Source of the DNA: Isoetes taiwanensis
Taxonomy: Eukaryota; Streptophyta; Lycopodiopsida; Isoetales; Isoetaceae
Length of the DNA stretch: 64,000 nt
Assembly: GCA_021234155.1 (NCBI GenBank)
Contig: JAJEKV010000003.1
Coordinates: 20,696,386 to 20,760,385, forward strand
Direction: 5' to 3'
How positions within the stretch are numbered: position 1 is the first letter of the stretch; each line of letters starts with the position of its first letter. The notes beneath the pieces were generated by a model. It was given only the letters and a program-made list of their open reading frames with translations, made no database searches and was not told the DNA's origin. Of this stretch, positions 10,011 through 21,673 are shown piece after piece. Made by a program: the position numbers and the translations under genes.

Positions 10011-10419
10011 GTAGGTTTTTCTATCTTATATACTCCGATCTTTTTTACTCGCCAGATCATGCACGGTGCCTAATCTTTAGCGCAATGCGAAACACATGCA
10101 TTTGTGGCGGCTGGAAGAAGCTTTGTAAATCCCCTTCATTTTATTGTTATGTCTCGTGTTACACGGTAATATATTTTCTCTCTATTTGAAATTCAAGAAG
10201 TGTATTTGTATCGATGCGAGAGAGCTTTGGATTTGCATTAACGTAGGGAAGATTTGAATGGGATTACAAATGATGGATGTGGAGAATTCTGAGAGATGGA
10301 GATGAGGTGTTCTGGCCAGAAGCATACAACCATGCCCAAAACCATGCCCAAAACGAAAAGGCCCAAAAAGGTATGTACCAAATTTCAAATTTCAAGCATG
10401 GGCATGGGAAAAAAAAAAT

Positions 10420-10570
10420 GGGTACAATGATAAATAAAAATAATACACTAAAAAATTATGTTCAAACGTTGCCATTTAAGGAAAAAAAAAGGCGGGGTAC
10501 AATGATAAATAAAAATAATACATTAAAAAAATTATGTTCAAACGTTGCCATTGGGGTTCATCACCCATTG
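10420..10570 (+). repeat. 75-bp tandem duplication
   Basis: GGGTACAATGATAAATAAAA starts at 10420 and again at 10495. Both copies end in ATGTTCAAACGTTGCCATT. The copies are almost identical. Confidence 0.85.
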
Positions 10571-11090
10571 TTACACTTTGGTCATGTTTATATTGACGCA
10601 TTATTAGTATAAGCTCAACATGTGAAATATTTAAGTTGGTTTTCAAGTTGGTCACATTCCCCCACTAACGTTTGTGGCCCATGGTTTATGGAATTTATTA
10701 TTTTTTACATGTGCATTGTCGAGTTGTTTTCTAGTTGCTCATGTTCTCCCCTTTTTAATTCAATATTTGATGTCAAGTTGTTTTCTAGTGGCTCACTTTC
10801 TCCCTTGTTGATTAAATATTTGCATTTCACGATTTAGAGGTCTAGTCATTTCTTTTGCCCCTTCCACAATTTGATGTATCTAAAATTAATGTTAATATAT
10901 ATCAATTTCTCTTTTTATGCGTGTGCAGGAGGTGCTACATATTCCATCACTTAAGGGCCCTGTGGGGACTGGAGCCAGCCGGCCAGCCAGCCAAATGATA
11001 TAGTTTGAACATTTAGGGCATTGTCCCAAATCTCTTTTTTTTTTCAAAGGCCTTCTGATCCCTAGAACCTGCGTTTTTCGCTTTGAGCTG

Positions 11091-11500
11091 CCTTTCTCGA
11101 CTCGCGAGTCGAGAAAGGCCTTCTGACCCCTAGAACCTGCGTTTTTCGCTTTGAGCTGCCTTTCTCAACTCGCGAGTCGAGAAAGGCCTTCTGACCCCTA
11201 AAACCTGTGTTTTTCGCTTTGAGCTGCCTTTCTCGACTCGCGAGTCGAGAAAGGCCTTCTGACCCCTAAAACCTGCGTTTATCGCTTTGAAACGCCTTTC
11301 GACTTGGCGAGTCGAGAAAGGCCTTCACCCCTAAAACTGTGTTTTAAGCTTTTGCTGCCTTTCTCGACTCGCGAGTCGAGAAAGGCCTTCTGACACCTAA
11401 AACCTGCGTTTATCACTTTGAGCTGCCTTTCTCGACTCGCGAGTCGAGAAAGGCCTTCTGACCTGTGTTCTGCCTTTCTCAACTCGCGAGTCGAGATAGG
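11091..11500. repeat. minisatellite of 28-bp palindromes, ~68-bp period
   Basis: Seven units start their palindromes at about 11091, 11159, 11227, 11292, 11358, 11426 and 11473. Each core is a near-perfect palindrome of 28 bp whose left half is CCTTTCTCGACTCG. The linker is CCTTCTGACCCCTAAAACCT followed by a GCGTTTTTCGCTTTGAGCTG-type stretch. The fourth unit is damaged, and the last linker is shortened. The array lies in the right part of the TIR element. It could be a cruciform-forming array or a cluster of sites for a dimeric protein. Confidence 0.9.
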
Positions 11501-12234
11501 ATGTCAGGCCTGTATTTTCCAAAAATGGCCTTAAGAACTGTATTTTATTTTATTTTTTTTTGTCTGTAGCATCACTTGACTAACTTGATTTTGTCTTTTG
11601 CAGTCCTTATCTCGACCAGATATTACATGCTTGGGAGCAATGAAAAGACCAGTTCATTGAAGAAAGGTGCCGAGAAGAGGGTGGTGACATCAGTTGGACA
11701 TACAAGCACGTGGCCTATGAAGGAACTCCTCATACAAATTTCTATCGTCTGTAAGTTGCTCCGTGACTTGGAGAGAGCTCTAAGCGCCCTTTGCACTAGG
11801 TGGTTCATGTGTGAGGAGGGTGTAATCATTGTGCCCATAAGACCACTATGGTCTCTTCACCCACTGTAATATATATTGTAATGAGCCCATTTATAAATAT
11901 ACAGTATCTCAAAACTAGTATATTTAGGTGATTAAGTAAACAATTTGCTTAATTTTTGTTGGAATTTGTGATCTCTTGTCTACCCACCTAAGAGAATAGA
12001 GCCAAAATGTTCAACTAAGAATCTTTTTGAACTAGAACTTTGGTTTCAATCTGTAATGAAATTCCTATGTTTGAGTTGCATTGTTCTTGTTCTCGACTCG
12101 CTATCGTAGAAAACTGGAAGAAAGCTTGGATGCACACTAACAGACAAAAATTCGAATTAAGGACAGTTTTCGGGTCGGGGTGCTCCTTTTTGTGTAAAAT
12201 AACAGAGTTCTGAAAAAAAGTGGGAATGGAATGA

Positions 12235-12259
12235 GTCCCACTTTAATTAAATACGACTT
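12235..12259 (-). repeat. right terminal inverted repeat
   Basis: This is the exact reverse complement of 8230-8254, followed by CTTT at 12260-12263. Confidence 0.9.
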
Positions 12260-12263
12260 CTTT

Positions 12264-12354
12264 CTTTCATGTATGAGGATTGTAAGAAAGAAATGGTGCA
12301 GAAACAGGCAGACCTGTTGAGAATGGAAGGTTCCCGCGGTAACTCAAATGCAAA
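12264..12354 (+). pseudogene. split terminal exon, piece 2 of 3
   Basis: This 91-nt middle piece of the interrupted exon lies between the TIR element and the LINE. It encodes a charged stretch including YEDCKKEMVQKQADLLRMEG. Its frame follows on from 8229 when one CTTT copy is removed, and continues into 18285 when one copy of the LINE target duplication is removed. The last 12 bases (12343-12354, CTCAAATGCAAA) are the LINE target duplication. Confidence 0.7.
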
Positions 12355-12534
12355 CTTTTTTTTCTTTTTTTTTGAAGGACGAATGTAAGCACAAAAAGAT
12401 GCCACAGGAGCACAAGCCTAGAGCACAATGTACTTACTCTAGAATAAGGGACTAACGATAAGAGTCAATTCGAAGATATTGAATCCACATGCGTTCCATC
12501 ATTTCTGATTCAAGGGAGAAACACTCTTAGGCTG

Positions 12535-15500
12535 TCAATATCTTTTTTTGGGCCACCGTAATAACACCGCGTGCAGATGAATTAATGCCCTGAAAGGTGT
12601 GGTGTCTGCGACGCTCCCATATCGATCATAGGAGCCAACCGGAACCAAGATGGAATGCCCTTTGTTTAGCTGCAGGCCATGCATTGGGATAGCATGCCAA
12701 GAGGATGCATCGACAGTCCAATGTACTGTTAAACAAACCTTGTAGCTAGGACCACGCTGGTTGAACCTCAGGACAATCAACGAGACAATGTTCAAGAGTC
12801 TCAACGTCTGAAAGACAGAGAGGGCATACTACAGATATGCGAGGATCATAGCGATGCCGGAAGGCATTAACCCGCAGGCACCTGTGGATAACCTGCCACT
12901 ATAGTACAGAGAATTTAGGGTGGAGCAACCTATCCCAAGAGCCATCGCTATGTACAACACAAAGTGGGCGATGGTGCTAAAAGAAGGCGATATACTGATC
13001 TGACAAAGTGCTTGCCTTTATGAATATTTTCATGACAGTCCCATGGCACCCTTTCAGCAACACCAACTTGCACTGTAAGAGGCAAATTTTCTGCGACCTT
13101 GTCCCATAGAGATACATCCCAACGAGAGAGCATGAACTTTGCTTGAATAGAGACAACACCTGCAAGAACCCATCGTCTCTGTATAAGAGGATGAACTGAT
13201 GCTGCTAATGGAGGTGTTGAGGGGTCTGAACGCAGTGGTGCCCACCAACATGAAGTCTCCAATAGGGTGTGGATAGAGGGGCATGGCCAGAAACGATGTT
13301 TGACCGCCTCCCATGCTGTAAACAAGCCACACAAAAATGGAGAAGCACTTGAAAAAGGTTGCAGAGTCTGAAATAAAGCCCAAGGTAGGACTGGTTTGAC
13401 AGCCTTCTTGCCTAGAGGGATACAGTGACCAAGAGCTTGTCTAAGAAGGCGTAAACTAGGAGAGTCATCCTCACCATTCAAGAGTCTCCAAATGAACTTT
13501 GAAATAAGAACTTTGCTTTGCAGTAAGAAGTCCATCATACCCAGACCACCTGCCCATTTTGGAAGGATGCACTTCGACCAAGCTACCTTAATCACATCAC
13601 CTTCCTCAGTACCCGCCCATATAAAGTTTCAAACTATTGCAATGAGCTCACACACTTTGATATGTGGGGCTAGCAGTAAGGATGCCATATAAACATGGGT
13701 ACTACTAAGGACTGACTTGGCACTGTAATGCGACCCGCAAGAGACAACTTTGCAGTGGACCACCAGAACAAGTGTTTCTCCAAGTCCTTAATGATCTCCT
13801 CCCATGCAGCTCCCATAGTAACATGGATGCCAACTGGAATCCCCAACAACTTGATCGCCTATCCATGCGCAAGTAATTTCCATAAATAATCATGAACACA
13901 CGCGGGAGCTGGAGTCTCCAATGTCCATAAAGCTGTACACTTCTGCCATCCCACAAGAACACCAGAAGCCAGTGAAAAAGTATTTAAGAGCAGTTTGAAA
14001 GCTGCAAGATTCTCAGTATTAGTGACTAGGAAGAGGAATGTGTCATCTGCATATTGATTGCAAACCTCTTGTGTGCCATCCTCTATTGCAAGACCATGGA
14101 GAAGTCCCTCTGTAGTTGCAACGGTGAATAACTGCGACAAAGCCTCTGCAACAATTATGAAGAGCAATTGTGCTAAAGGGCATCCCAGGCAAATACCACG
14201 ACCGAGTGAGAAGGCATCTGATGGCTCACCATGGAACATAACAGTCGCCTGAGCAGAGACATGCAACTTCATAACATCTGATGTGAATTGTTCCCCAAAT
14301 CCCAGTCTTAACATACATCGACGCATGAATTCCCAGCTGACACTATCTTAAGCCTTTGCAAAATCAAGATTAAGGTATACAACTAGAAGGTTTTGCTTAC
14401 GTGCCCAATAAATTCCCTCGTAAGCAGCAGCAACGTTGTCCAGAATGCATCGTTTAGAAAACCTGACTGGGTTGTTGAGATGGACTCTGCCAAGATGTCC
14501 TTTACCGGCCCTGCAAAAGCCTTGGCGAAGATCTTATAAATGGATAACAATAAGGTGATGGGCCGCCAGTCTGAAATAGTCCAAGGATCTTTGACCTTGG
14601 GGATGAGTGAGATGGCATCTGTGTTTAGTATTCTATCCAAAGCAGTGGAGCGCCAAAAGTCACAGAAAGCACCATACACATCTGGCTCCAGCCATTCCCA
14701 ATATTCCTGAAAGAATTCAATTGGCAAACCGTCCAAACCTGGGCATTTGCTTCTTTTCAATTCAAAAACTGCCGAACCTAAATCATCAACTGTCATAGTT
14801 GCCTCTATTGACTCACGCTGCTCATCAGAGATGATGGGGAATATCCTAGACAAAATAGCATCTCGCATTTCTGATTGAAAGGGAAGATGTTTCTCCGCGA
14901 AAAAAGTCTGGAAGTGGTTATGCAGATGTTGCCAGAGTTCAGTTGGCTCTGTTCACACCGAACCATCCGGCAAAAGTAATGAGGACATGGTTGACGTCAT
15001 ACGACACCTCTTAGCTGCACGAAAAAAGAAGCTTGTATAATGGTCTCCATCACAAAACCACTGCAGGTCTGCCTTAGTCTTTGCCTGCTGAATTTGCTCC
15101 TCCTCCAATGCTTGGATCTGTGCCAAAATATCACGATCATGAACACCTGGAAGACGTCCTGTCGAGCATGGATCAGGTCCTGATACAAGGTATCTAATAA
15201 AGCATGACCTGCTACTGCAGACTTTCGGTCCCACTGTTTGGCAAAACCTTTGACTGTCACAATTGTATCCACTATGCCAGTCATGCCTCGACGTCGGCTG
15301 AAGGCAGTTGTCCAAGTGTTCTTGCAGGCCCCCAAACGATCAGACTCTATTTCCACCACATTAAAATCCCCAACAAGAAGCCATGAAATGTGGCTTCTCA
15401 AGCTAAGCATCTTTCCTCGCAAGGAAGCCCACAGTGAAGCTATCTGATGGGGCCTGTTGTGGGCGTAATTAATTAGACCATATTTAACCCTTGTTCCTGC

Positions 15501-15788
15501 CATACAACTAGGGCCCAACGACCAAAACGATCAGCCTGAGTGAAGATGACTGGAAAAGAAGGAAGCCATGCTATCACCACCCCTGCACTGGCAGAATCAA
15601 CTGCAACGATAAGGACATTAAACCTTCCACCAATCATGTCTGCAAGCTTTAAGACGTCTCCCTTATGACACTTGTGCTCTTGAAGACATACAAACTAAGC
15701 ATCCAATCTAGATAAGTAGAAAGAAATGCGACTCCGCTTGAGGGGGGAGGAGGCTACCCCCTAAACATTCCATGAAACTAACTGCATC
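12535..15788 (-). pseudogene. LINE ORF2: endonuclease-reverse transcriptase, broken
   Basis: It begins at ATG 15788 with MQLVSWNV, the usual start of an APE-type endonuclease. A TAG follows at once, where Arg is common in the family. LLVGDFNVVEIESDR (about 15385) is the endonuclease GDFN motif. Reverse transcriptase motifs are KCPGLDGLPIEFFQ (14760 region), ISDWRPITLL and YADDTFLFLV (about 14053), the last being the catalytic YxDD box. The C-terminal part has WSKCILPKWAGGLGM and a zinc-finger-like C..C..HC..DC cluster near 12780-12830. The frame is broken at several places (for example near 14380, 13960 and 12948), so no full polyprotein can be made. The function in life would be nicking the target and copying the LINE RNA. 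Confidence 0.9.
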
Positions 15789-16461
15789 GACCTTGTGATG
15801 GGGCCAATTCAGATGAGACCGCTGGTGAGTCAAGGGAATTTGAGGATGTTTCCTAGGCATCTAACATGGCAGTAACCTCATCAACCAAATCAGTCTACTG
15901 AACTAGATCAAAGCGACCACAGTGGGATGGAATAGGAGGAGCAGTGCTACATGAAGCAGGAACTGAAAGCTGGGATGCAGAGGAATTAGATCCCTTAGCT
16001 GATTTTCGTGGTTGACGAAGAGTCTATGGATGTTTTGGTGGTGGGTGGATGCCACGCCGATCAATGTCCATGTACTGTCCACGAGCCTCTTCAATTTGCT
16101 CTTGCGATCTTTGAATTTCAGCCAGTCTCACAAGGATGTGAGAGATATCCATTGAGGTGGGAGCTGATCTAGGAGCATGGAGTCCGGAGGAGCAGATGGA
16201 GGATCCTGTTGGTGAACCCTAGCAAAGAGAGGGGTTTCAGGAAACATGAGAGCTAGCTCAGGACCATTCAACAAGGACAGCTTAAATGGAAAGAACATGG
16301 GCCCGCTCTGGACAACAGTTGTTTGAGGCAAATTACGATGAATGGGCCTTACAACACAAATCTTAGTGATGCCATTGGTTATGAAGTGTTGTAAATGGGG
16401 TCCAATCTCATTAACAATGGCAGAAATGAACTTGGAATCTTGTAGCTCTGGAGGAAAATCT

Positions 16462-17874
16462 TCAATAGAGAACTAGAAGGGGGCATATAAGGCATCTGGC
16501 TGGAAAAGATCCAGGAACATACTGCTGATAGAACAAGAAGTGCTTCCAAAGAGGATCAACACCTCGTTCTATGAGTTGAGCAGTCGGCTCAGGAGATTCA
16601 AACATCAAAACAAAGCAACGTTGATCTTTTGCCACAAGCTTGATAGATTGACAAGCAGGAAGCCCTAGCTTATGAAGGTGCCCAGACAGCCAAGATCCCA
16701 CGTGCTTCAGATCTAAGAAAGGGCCAGTGAAGTGGCAGACCACGGAACACGCAACCAACTGCTCCACATGTCGTCGATGATCTATATGGCTAATCTGCAC
16801 CACTGGAGTCCCAAAACGCTCAAAAGTTGCTCTGCACTCCTGAACCTCATAAAAGATTTCGTCTGATAGGAGCTGGACATCCATGGAGTCTTGCTTGGCT
16901 TGCTGGAGATAGGACACCACTTCTTTCCTATTATGATCCACCATGGTGGCAATGGCCTCTGAGACACGAGTTGAGGTGGCAGGAGTCGCCAAGCCCTTGC
17001 AAAGCCACTCAGAGAACCGCACACCTGTAACTCGAGCCACTGTATCAGATGATCTCCAAGGTGAGGTCGATGCAGCTCGGGGGGTGGAAGAGGAGGTCAC
17101 CCAAGGCTGCCGTGGGGGAAACTTCTCCTGCCCTGAGGAACCTCCAACGTGTGTTGGACGTACTACTTGTCCTGCGGGTACACCAGTTTGTGTAGTCTGC
17201 GCCAAGGAACTTCAAACTTGTGTTGGAGGTGGCACCTGTGCAATATTATTAGGTGCACCCTGTCCAGAGGAGCACTCTACAGGCACATGAGGTCTGAACT
17301 GACATGAGGGACCTCCAATCTGTCTTGGAGGAGCTACTAGCCCGGCAGCAACTTCAGCAGACAAAGAGGGTCTTGCCTGACCCCCAGAACCTCCAACGAG
17401 TGTTGGAGGCGCTAATTGGCCAGAGCACACCACCTGACCCGAGGAACCTTCAACGTGCGTCGGAGGTGCGACACTCTTAGAAGAGTTTCCCAATGGCACA
17501 TGTTCAACACATCTTCCAGTCTCACCAGACGTATGGGCAGCGGTGTGAACTATAGTTGAGGCAACTACAATTGGAATAGAAACTAGAACAAGTAACTGAG
17601 AAGAGGAGAGAGATGGAGCTCCTGTCTCAATTGAGGCGGCCGCACTCGTGCCATTAGAAGACATATTGGGCAAGATTAAAGGATTGAGGTGCACCGAAGA
17701 AACTAAACTCTCAGAGGCCAAAAAAGCACTCTCGCAAGCCATTTTGTGTGTATCACGTACACTTATTCTGGGAGAATCTGCAGCATATTCCTTTCCAGTT
17801 CCACCATGTACTATGGTAGAAGCACCAGAAGCACGTTTTGGCGGGCTGCGACTGGATCTTGTCATCTCCACCAA
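16462..17874 (-). pseudogene. LINE ORF1 (nucleic-acid-binding gag-like), one internal stop
   Basis: It spans 471 codons in one frame with a single TGA near 17212. The N-terminal half is Ser/Pro/Gly-rich and holds four or five degenerate copies of a PPTxVGGSSGQ peptide repeat. The C-terminal half (about 16860-16500) has VQISHIDHRRHVEQ, CHFTGPFLDLKHVGSWL and IKLVAKDQRCFVLMFES, resembling the RRM-like domain of plant LINE ORF1. It ends in RCLICPLL, where a zinc knuckle would follow in related elements. Downstream sequence to 15788 is degraded. It would coat the LINE RNA. Confidence 0.75.
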
Positions 17875-18284
17875 GAGAGAGGGGCCGAAGCTTCAGAGCT
17901 GAACAGTCTTTTCCAGCAGGCCAATCTCTGAAAATATTAAGCACCACTAGATGGAGTGCTCAAAGAGCTTTCCAATAAGCCCAAACATGCTCAAAGCTGC
18001 CACCAGATGCAGAAGTTATGGCCAAAACAAAACTGCAGCCAAACCCTAGCACCGTCAAAAGAGGGCCGGGACTGTCAGGAGGATTCTGTCCACCAAAACA
18101 GAAAAAACAGCACACAATTTATAGACCATGGAAAGGCGTTCAACGAGCTTCCAATGAGTCCAAGAACATCTAAATCTGACACCAGAATCCCGAGTTATGA
18201 GCAAAAGAGCAGGGCTGAAACCCTAAGCGCCATCATGAGCGCCTCCTTCATCCGGAAGCTGAGAATGTCGCCCTCAAATGCAAA

Positions 18285-18387
18285 TTTCAAGGATCTTGAT
18301 GAAAAGGTAAAGGAAAAGAGGCAGATATGGATGGATTTGCAGCTGTTTAATCCTGATGAAGAAGTGGCAATACAAGAATGCCAATAG
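18285..18387 (+). pseudogene. split terminal exon, piece 3 of 3, with stop codon
   Basis: This last piece of the interrupted exon encodes NFKDLDEKVKEKRQIWMDLQ and further residues, then TAG at 18385-18387. It joins to 12354 in frame. Read from the LINE side, an open frame runs through the LINE leader into it, but that fusion is accidental. The product family is unknown. Lys/Glu/Gln-rich helical sequence suggests a coiled coil. Confidence 0.7.
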
Positions 18388-20137
18388 ATCTATTAATTAT
18401 ATTCCTTTGACAAATTTGTATAGTCAACCAAAATTTGAACCCTAAATTGGGCTAATGTTGCAAAAATGAAGAATCAACGTAATCGAGTTAGACACTGTCA
18501 ACCCTAAATTGGACTAATGTGGCAAAACATAAGAACAAGCATAATCGAATTAGATGCTGGTTTACATTTTATTCCCAAGGAAGTTGAAGCTTTTAGGAAA
18601 ACAAAACTTTTCCATTAAGCTTGCACTATTTGTTTTGTGTTGTGGGAGGGTATTCTCGCAGTGTTTGGAACTATGATTTCGGTATTGTATTGTATCGAAA
18701 ATATTTGTTTTGTAAAGAAAATTTCTATTTTAGTGTTTTATTTGTGGCTTCTTTCTTAATGGTGTGAGAAAGGAAACTTATCAGGCAAGTTCTTCTTGGC
18801 AGCCACGACGCGACTGCTCTTTTTGCAGGTCCCAGATTCCACATCCATATCACCAGCTCTTCTTGCAGGTCCTAGATCACATCCATATCACCAGCTCTTC
18901 TTGCAGATCCTAGATCACATCCATATCACCCGCTCTTCTTTCAGGCCTTAGTTCTTCTTATAAGTCCCGGATTTCACACACATATCGCAATGCTGGATCA
19001 CCATGTGTTGCGGGATCATGGGAAAATTGGCCGGCCTTAGGTTTCAGGCTTTAGATTTCAGGCTTTAGGGTTCAGGGTTATTCAATTTTGAAGCCATCAG
19101 GAAGTATTCAAGGCCAGATTTCCCTCGTTCATGATGCCTCTGCCTCTTCCATGATAATTTTATCTCGCAATGCAATGTTTCAATCTCGCAAGGCTTTCAG
19201 GTAGAAGCGGGTTGTTTTTTGCTGTATTCCTTGGTCGCGGTGCCAACCAGACTCGATGTTCTGGTTTCTTCTTGTTTTTCCTTCTGGTGTGTAGGAAACC
19301 CTGCCATTCCAAGCAGATTCCACGGCATAGCCATAGCCAGCTTCAACTTTTAAATTATGCCTCAAAGCTTTGGGTTGTAGATATTTTGTGACCATTGCTT
19401 TTTGTTAATTTTAGATGCACCATTGAAAGTTTCGTGGGGTTCACGTAGAAAAAATTAGAGGACCTTGATTTACAATATACTTTCAAATGGCATATTTGCA
19501 TGTCAAACCAGTATCTCTATATGCAACCATTTTCAATGAATAAAAGGTTTCATTCAGGTATCAAATCATTATCTCTATATGCATTTTCAGGTTCTCTCTT
19601 TAATTTGAGATTATTCTAAGGACCATGATAAGGTTCGTGTATCAAGGGACATATACTTCTACTCATGCATCTATTTTAATTGTTTATATATTGGCAATCA
19701 TTTTGGAAGTATTGCCTTTTTAATCTTTTGTTTTAATCATCTTTTAAGAAAAATCATTTGGTTTTTACGTAGAGTAAATCAGGTCAATCAAATTTAGTGC
19801 AGTCAGAACAACAATGTTATGCACTGCACTTCCAATCATGACACAATAACCAATTTAAAGGTATAGTGCATGATGCAGCTAATTTTTTTAAGAAAAATTC
19901 TGAAACTGCCCTTATATCTTAATATAATTATCAAATTGCCCCTGTATTTACAAAAACTATCAAAATGCCCTTCTTTTTGTAGCAACGGGCTATTCTCTTT
20001 GCGCCAGAAGAACATCGCCCCAAAATCGATTCCCCCAAAATCGATTCTGCTCTTTCGGCAAAGCATAATCTTGAATCTATTATCTAAAGAGGACTAGGCG
20101 AAAGAGAGTTTTGAAAGGAAGAAAGCTTGGAAATCTC
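18388..20137. other. intergenic DNA with a 38-bp tandem repeat
   Basis: About 3.3 copies of GCTCTTCTTGCAGGTCCTAG...ATATCACCA (period ~38 bp) occupy 18815-18950. Short GGTTTCAGGCTTTAG-type repeats follow near 19040-19075. No gene was recognised. Confidence 0.5.
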
Positions 20138-20846
20138 CATAGTTGGGGCCGACCTAGGTCGGCGTAAATTCCGAGCTTTTCCGACCTAGGTCGGAGTCGG
20201 GCTAATCTGACCCAAGGTCGGCAGGGTCAAAATGTCCAAAAACAAAAATTTCCTCTTTTTTTGTTGTTGCATTTTGTAGGCCCCAAAACTGCCGGAACAG
20301 AGGATTTTTGAGAAAAATGGCGCTGCCAAATCTTTTCTGAGATCTTAAACTCTCTGTTTCAGTCCAAGCAGGCCAAACCATAGCTGAATCATGATCCATG
20401 TAAGCTTTCTTCCATTTTTTTCTTGATATCTAGGCTGGAATACAGTGGAAGAATACTTTGCTAGCTATTTGGCTGCTTCCTTAAGTCTGTATTGCTTACT
20501 CTTTCTTATGCCCTTTCTTATTCCTTGATGCAAGCTCCTTGCATCAACATCAGGATCAAAGTACCAACCAAGCACAACTTGCACCAGCATCAGAGCGTCA
20601 ACCATATACCAAGCACAAGCAACATCCAAGCAACATCGACTAAGAATCTTTTACAAATTTGGGTGCACGAAACTTCTTTGGTATGTTCAGACCGAGTACA
20701 GATTGTATTTTTTTTCTTTTCTTTTCAGCTATATATTTAGCGCCACTTTTTGCTTGGATTTGGTAGCATTCTTTACCCTTCCTCCATTTTTGTAAATTTG
20801 AATTCTCTTTGTCACATATTAATCTCTCAAACGTGGATTCTTACAG

Positions 20847-20928
20847 ACTAAAGGATGGAGAAAACTGGATGCTTTTGCTGGTCCACGGTTTATGATACGC
20901 ATAGGATATGTAGACTTACAAATTGTGA
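20847..20928 (+). pseudogene. captured exon A
   Basis: It follows acceptor GGATTCTTACAG and ends at GTGA|GTAAAC. The 82-nt frame includes GWRKLDAFAGPRFMIRIGYV. Its end phase (1) fits the start phase of exon B at 20990. The family is not recognised. It lies inside the GGTCGG-ended element. Confidence 0.4.
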
Positions 20929-20989
20929 GTAAACTGCTTATTTTGAAGTTTTTGGTTTTATTTGATCCTTAAAACATTTTCATTTGCAG

Positions 20990-21048
20990 TCCTAAGTGAA
21001 CTACAAGCTGGAGCCTCCCATTTCGCATTAATTGGACCAGAGTTGGAG
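20990..21048 (+). pseudogene. captured exon B
   Basis: It follows acceptor CATTTGCAG and ends GAG|GTAAAT. Read in the phase set by exon A it gives LSELQAGASHFALIGPELE without stops. The intron between A and B is 61 nt. The coding phase and splice sites agree across the two blocks, which supports a real gene origin. The next expected exon is replaced by the LINE fragment. Confidence 0.4.
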
Positions 21049-21176
21049 GTAAATAACAATGTTGTTGTATGCATAGATCATGGCCATGGCTTTTGCTTTG
21101 AAAATTCTTTTGTCCTTTTAAATGCATGCACAAATGGACTCATAATTGTATATACTTTTGCTCTATTAATTTACCC

Positions 21177-21673
21177 ATGAAGAAGCGCAGACTTATAGCT
21201 TCCATTCGCACGGGTGCACATCGTCTCCACATTGAGACAGGACGTTGGGTCCGGGAAGCACGGGAGGAAAGGCTTTGCCAGTGTTGCCACCAGGGCGCCA
21301 TTGAGGATGAATGCCATGCCCTCCAGATCTGCCCAGCATTTGCCGACATCCGAGAACGGTATGTTCGATTACTAGTGCCTGGCCAATCGTTGCATGAGTT
21401 ATTGAATACGACATCAGTGGGTTTGTTGGGGTCATACCTCCAGGAGGTTATGGATGCACGGACTCAGTTGTGTCCTCAGGGACGGTATTGAACTGTCCTA
21501 TACAATTGTACAGCGTGCCAACATACTTATTACTGCTAAGGGTTTTCCTCGAAAACCCTTCGGGGCGGGGGTTTTTTAATCCTGTCAGTAATACGCTTGC
21601 TGCTCTCTTTTTGTTTGGGCCCCATAGACCAATCGGTCTCCATGGACGTTAAAAAATCTATTCTATTCTATTA
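21177..21673 (+). mobile_element. 5'-truncated LINE 3' end (C-terminal finger and tail)
   Basis: The frame from 21178 reads IRTGAHRLHIETGRW, then RLCQCC, IEDECHALQICPAF and a stop at 21489. This is the C-terminal Cys/His region found after reverse transcriptase in several non-LTR element families. The 3' UTR has a hairpin AAGGGTTTTCCTCGAAAACCCTT with a G/T-rich run, and ends in a TTCTA-type microsatellite tail (TCTATTCTATTCTATTA). The tail resembles that at 35780-35860, so two members of one family occur here. Confidence 0.7.

Larger units (their letters stand above)
8230..12259. mobile_element. 4,030-bp TIR DNA transposon, non-autonomous, unclassified
   Basis: Both ends carry the same perfect 25-bp inverted repeat (8230-8254 and 12235-12259), beginning AAGTCGTATTTAATTAAAGT and ending GGGAC. 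It sits inside a coding exon and is flanked by CTTT. I see no transposase or DDE-domain ORF inside, so it must be mobilised in trans. The interior holds a homopurine tract, AT microsatellite, two diverged copies of an AAATCCGTCATCC-containing block (8838 and 9426), a candidate captured first exon (9902-10010), a 75-bp tandem duplication and a palindromic minisatellite. Four-base duplications are unusual for the common plant superfamilies (hAT 8, MULE 9, CACTA 3, Harbinger 3, Mariner TA), so the class is open. Confidence 0.75.
12355..18272 (-). mobile_element. L1-type LINE, full-length or nearly so, degraded
   Basis: The element is oriented on the minus strand. Its 3' end is a poly(A) tract (12356-12373 on the plus strand as T) preceded by CGTCCTTCAAAA. 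It is flanked by identical 12-bp duplications CTCAAATGCAAA at 12343-12354 and 18273-18284, the hallmark of target-primed insertion. It has an ORF1 with RRM-like/DUF4283-like region, then APE endonuclease, reverse transcriptase and a CCHC-type C-terminal finger, in that order. Several stops and frameshifts make it inactive. The 5' end beyond ORF1 (17875-18272) is leader sequence. Confidence 0.92.

Noticed and set aside
11091-11500. A CRISPR array
   Set aside because: The spacing is regular, but the intervening linkers are themselves repeated and near-identical, so there are no unique spacers. The context is a plant transposon.
16827-17902. Plus-strand frames across the LINE ORF1 region
   Set aside because: They are antisense shadows of ORF1, whose repeats and RRM-like region read on the minus strand.
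17956-18387. A 143-codon plus-strand gene
   Set aside because: It is a chance fusion of antisense LINE leader with the last piece of the split host exon. The LINE target duplication marks the boundary.
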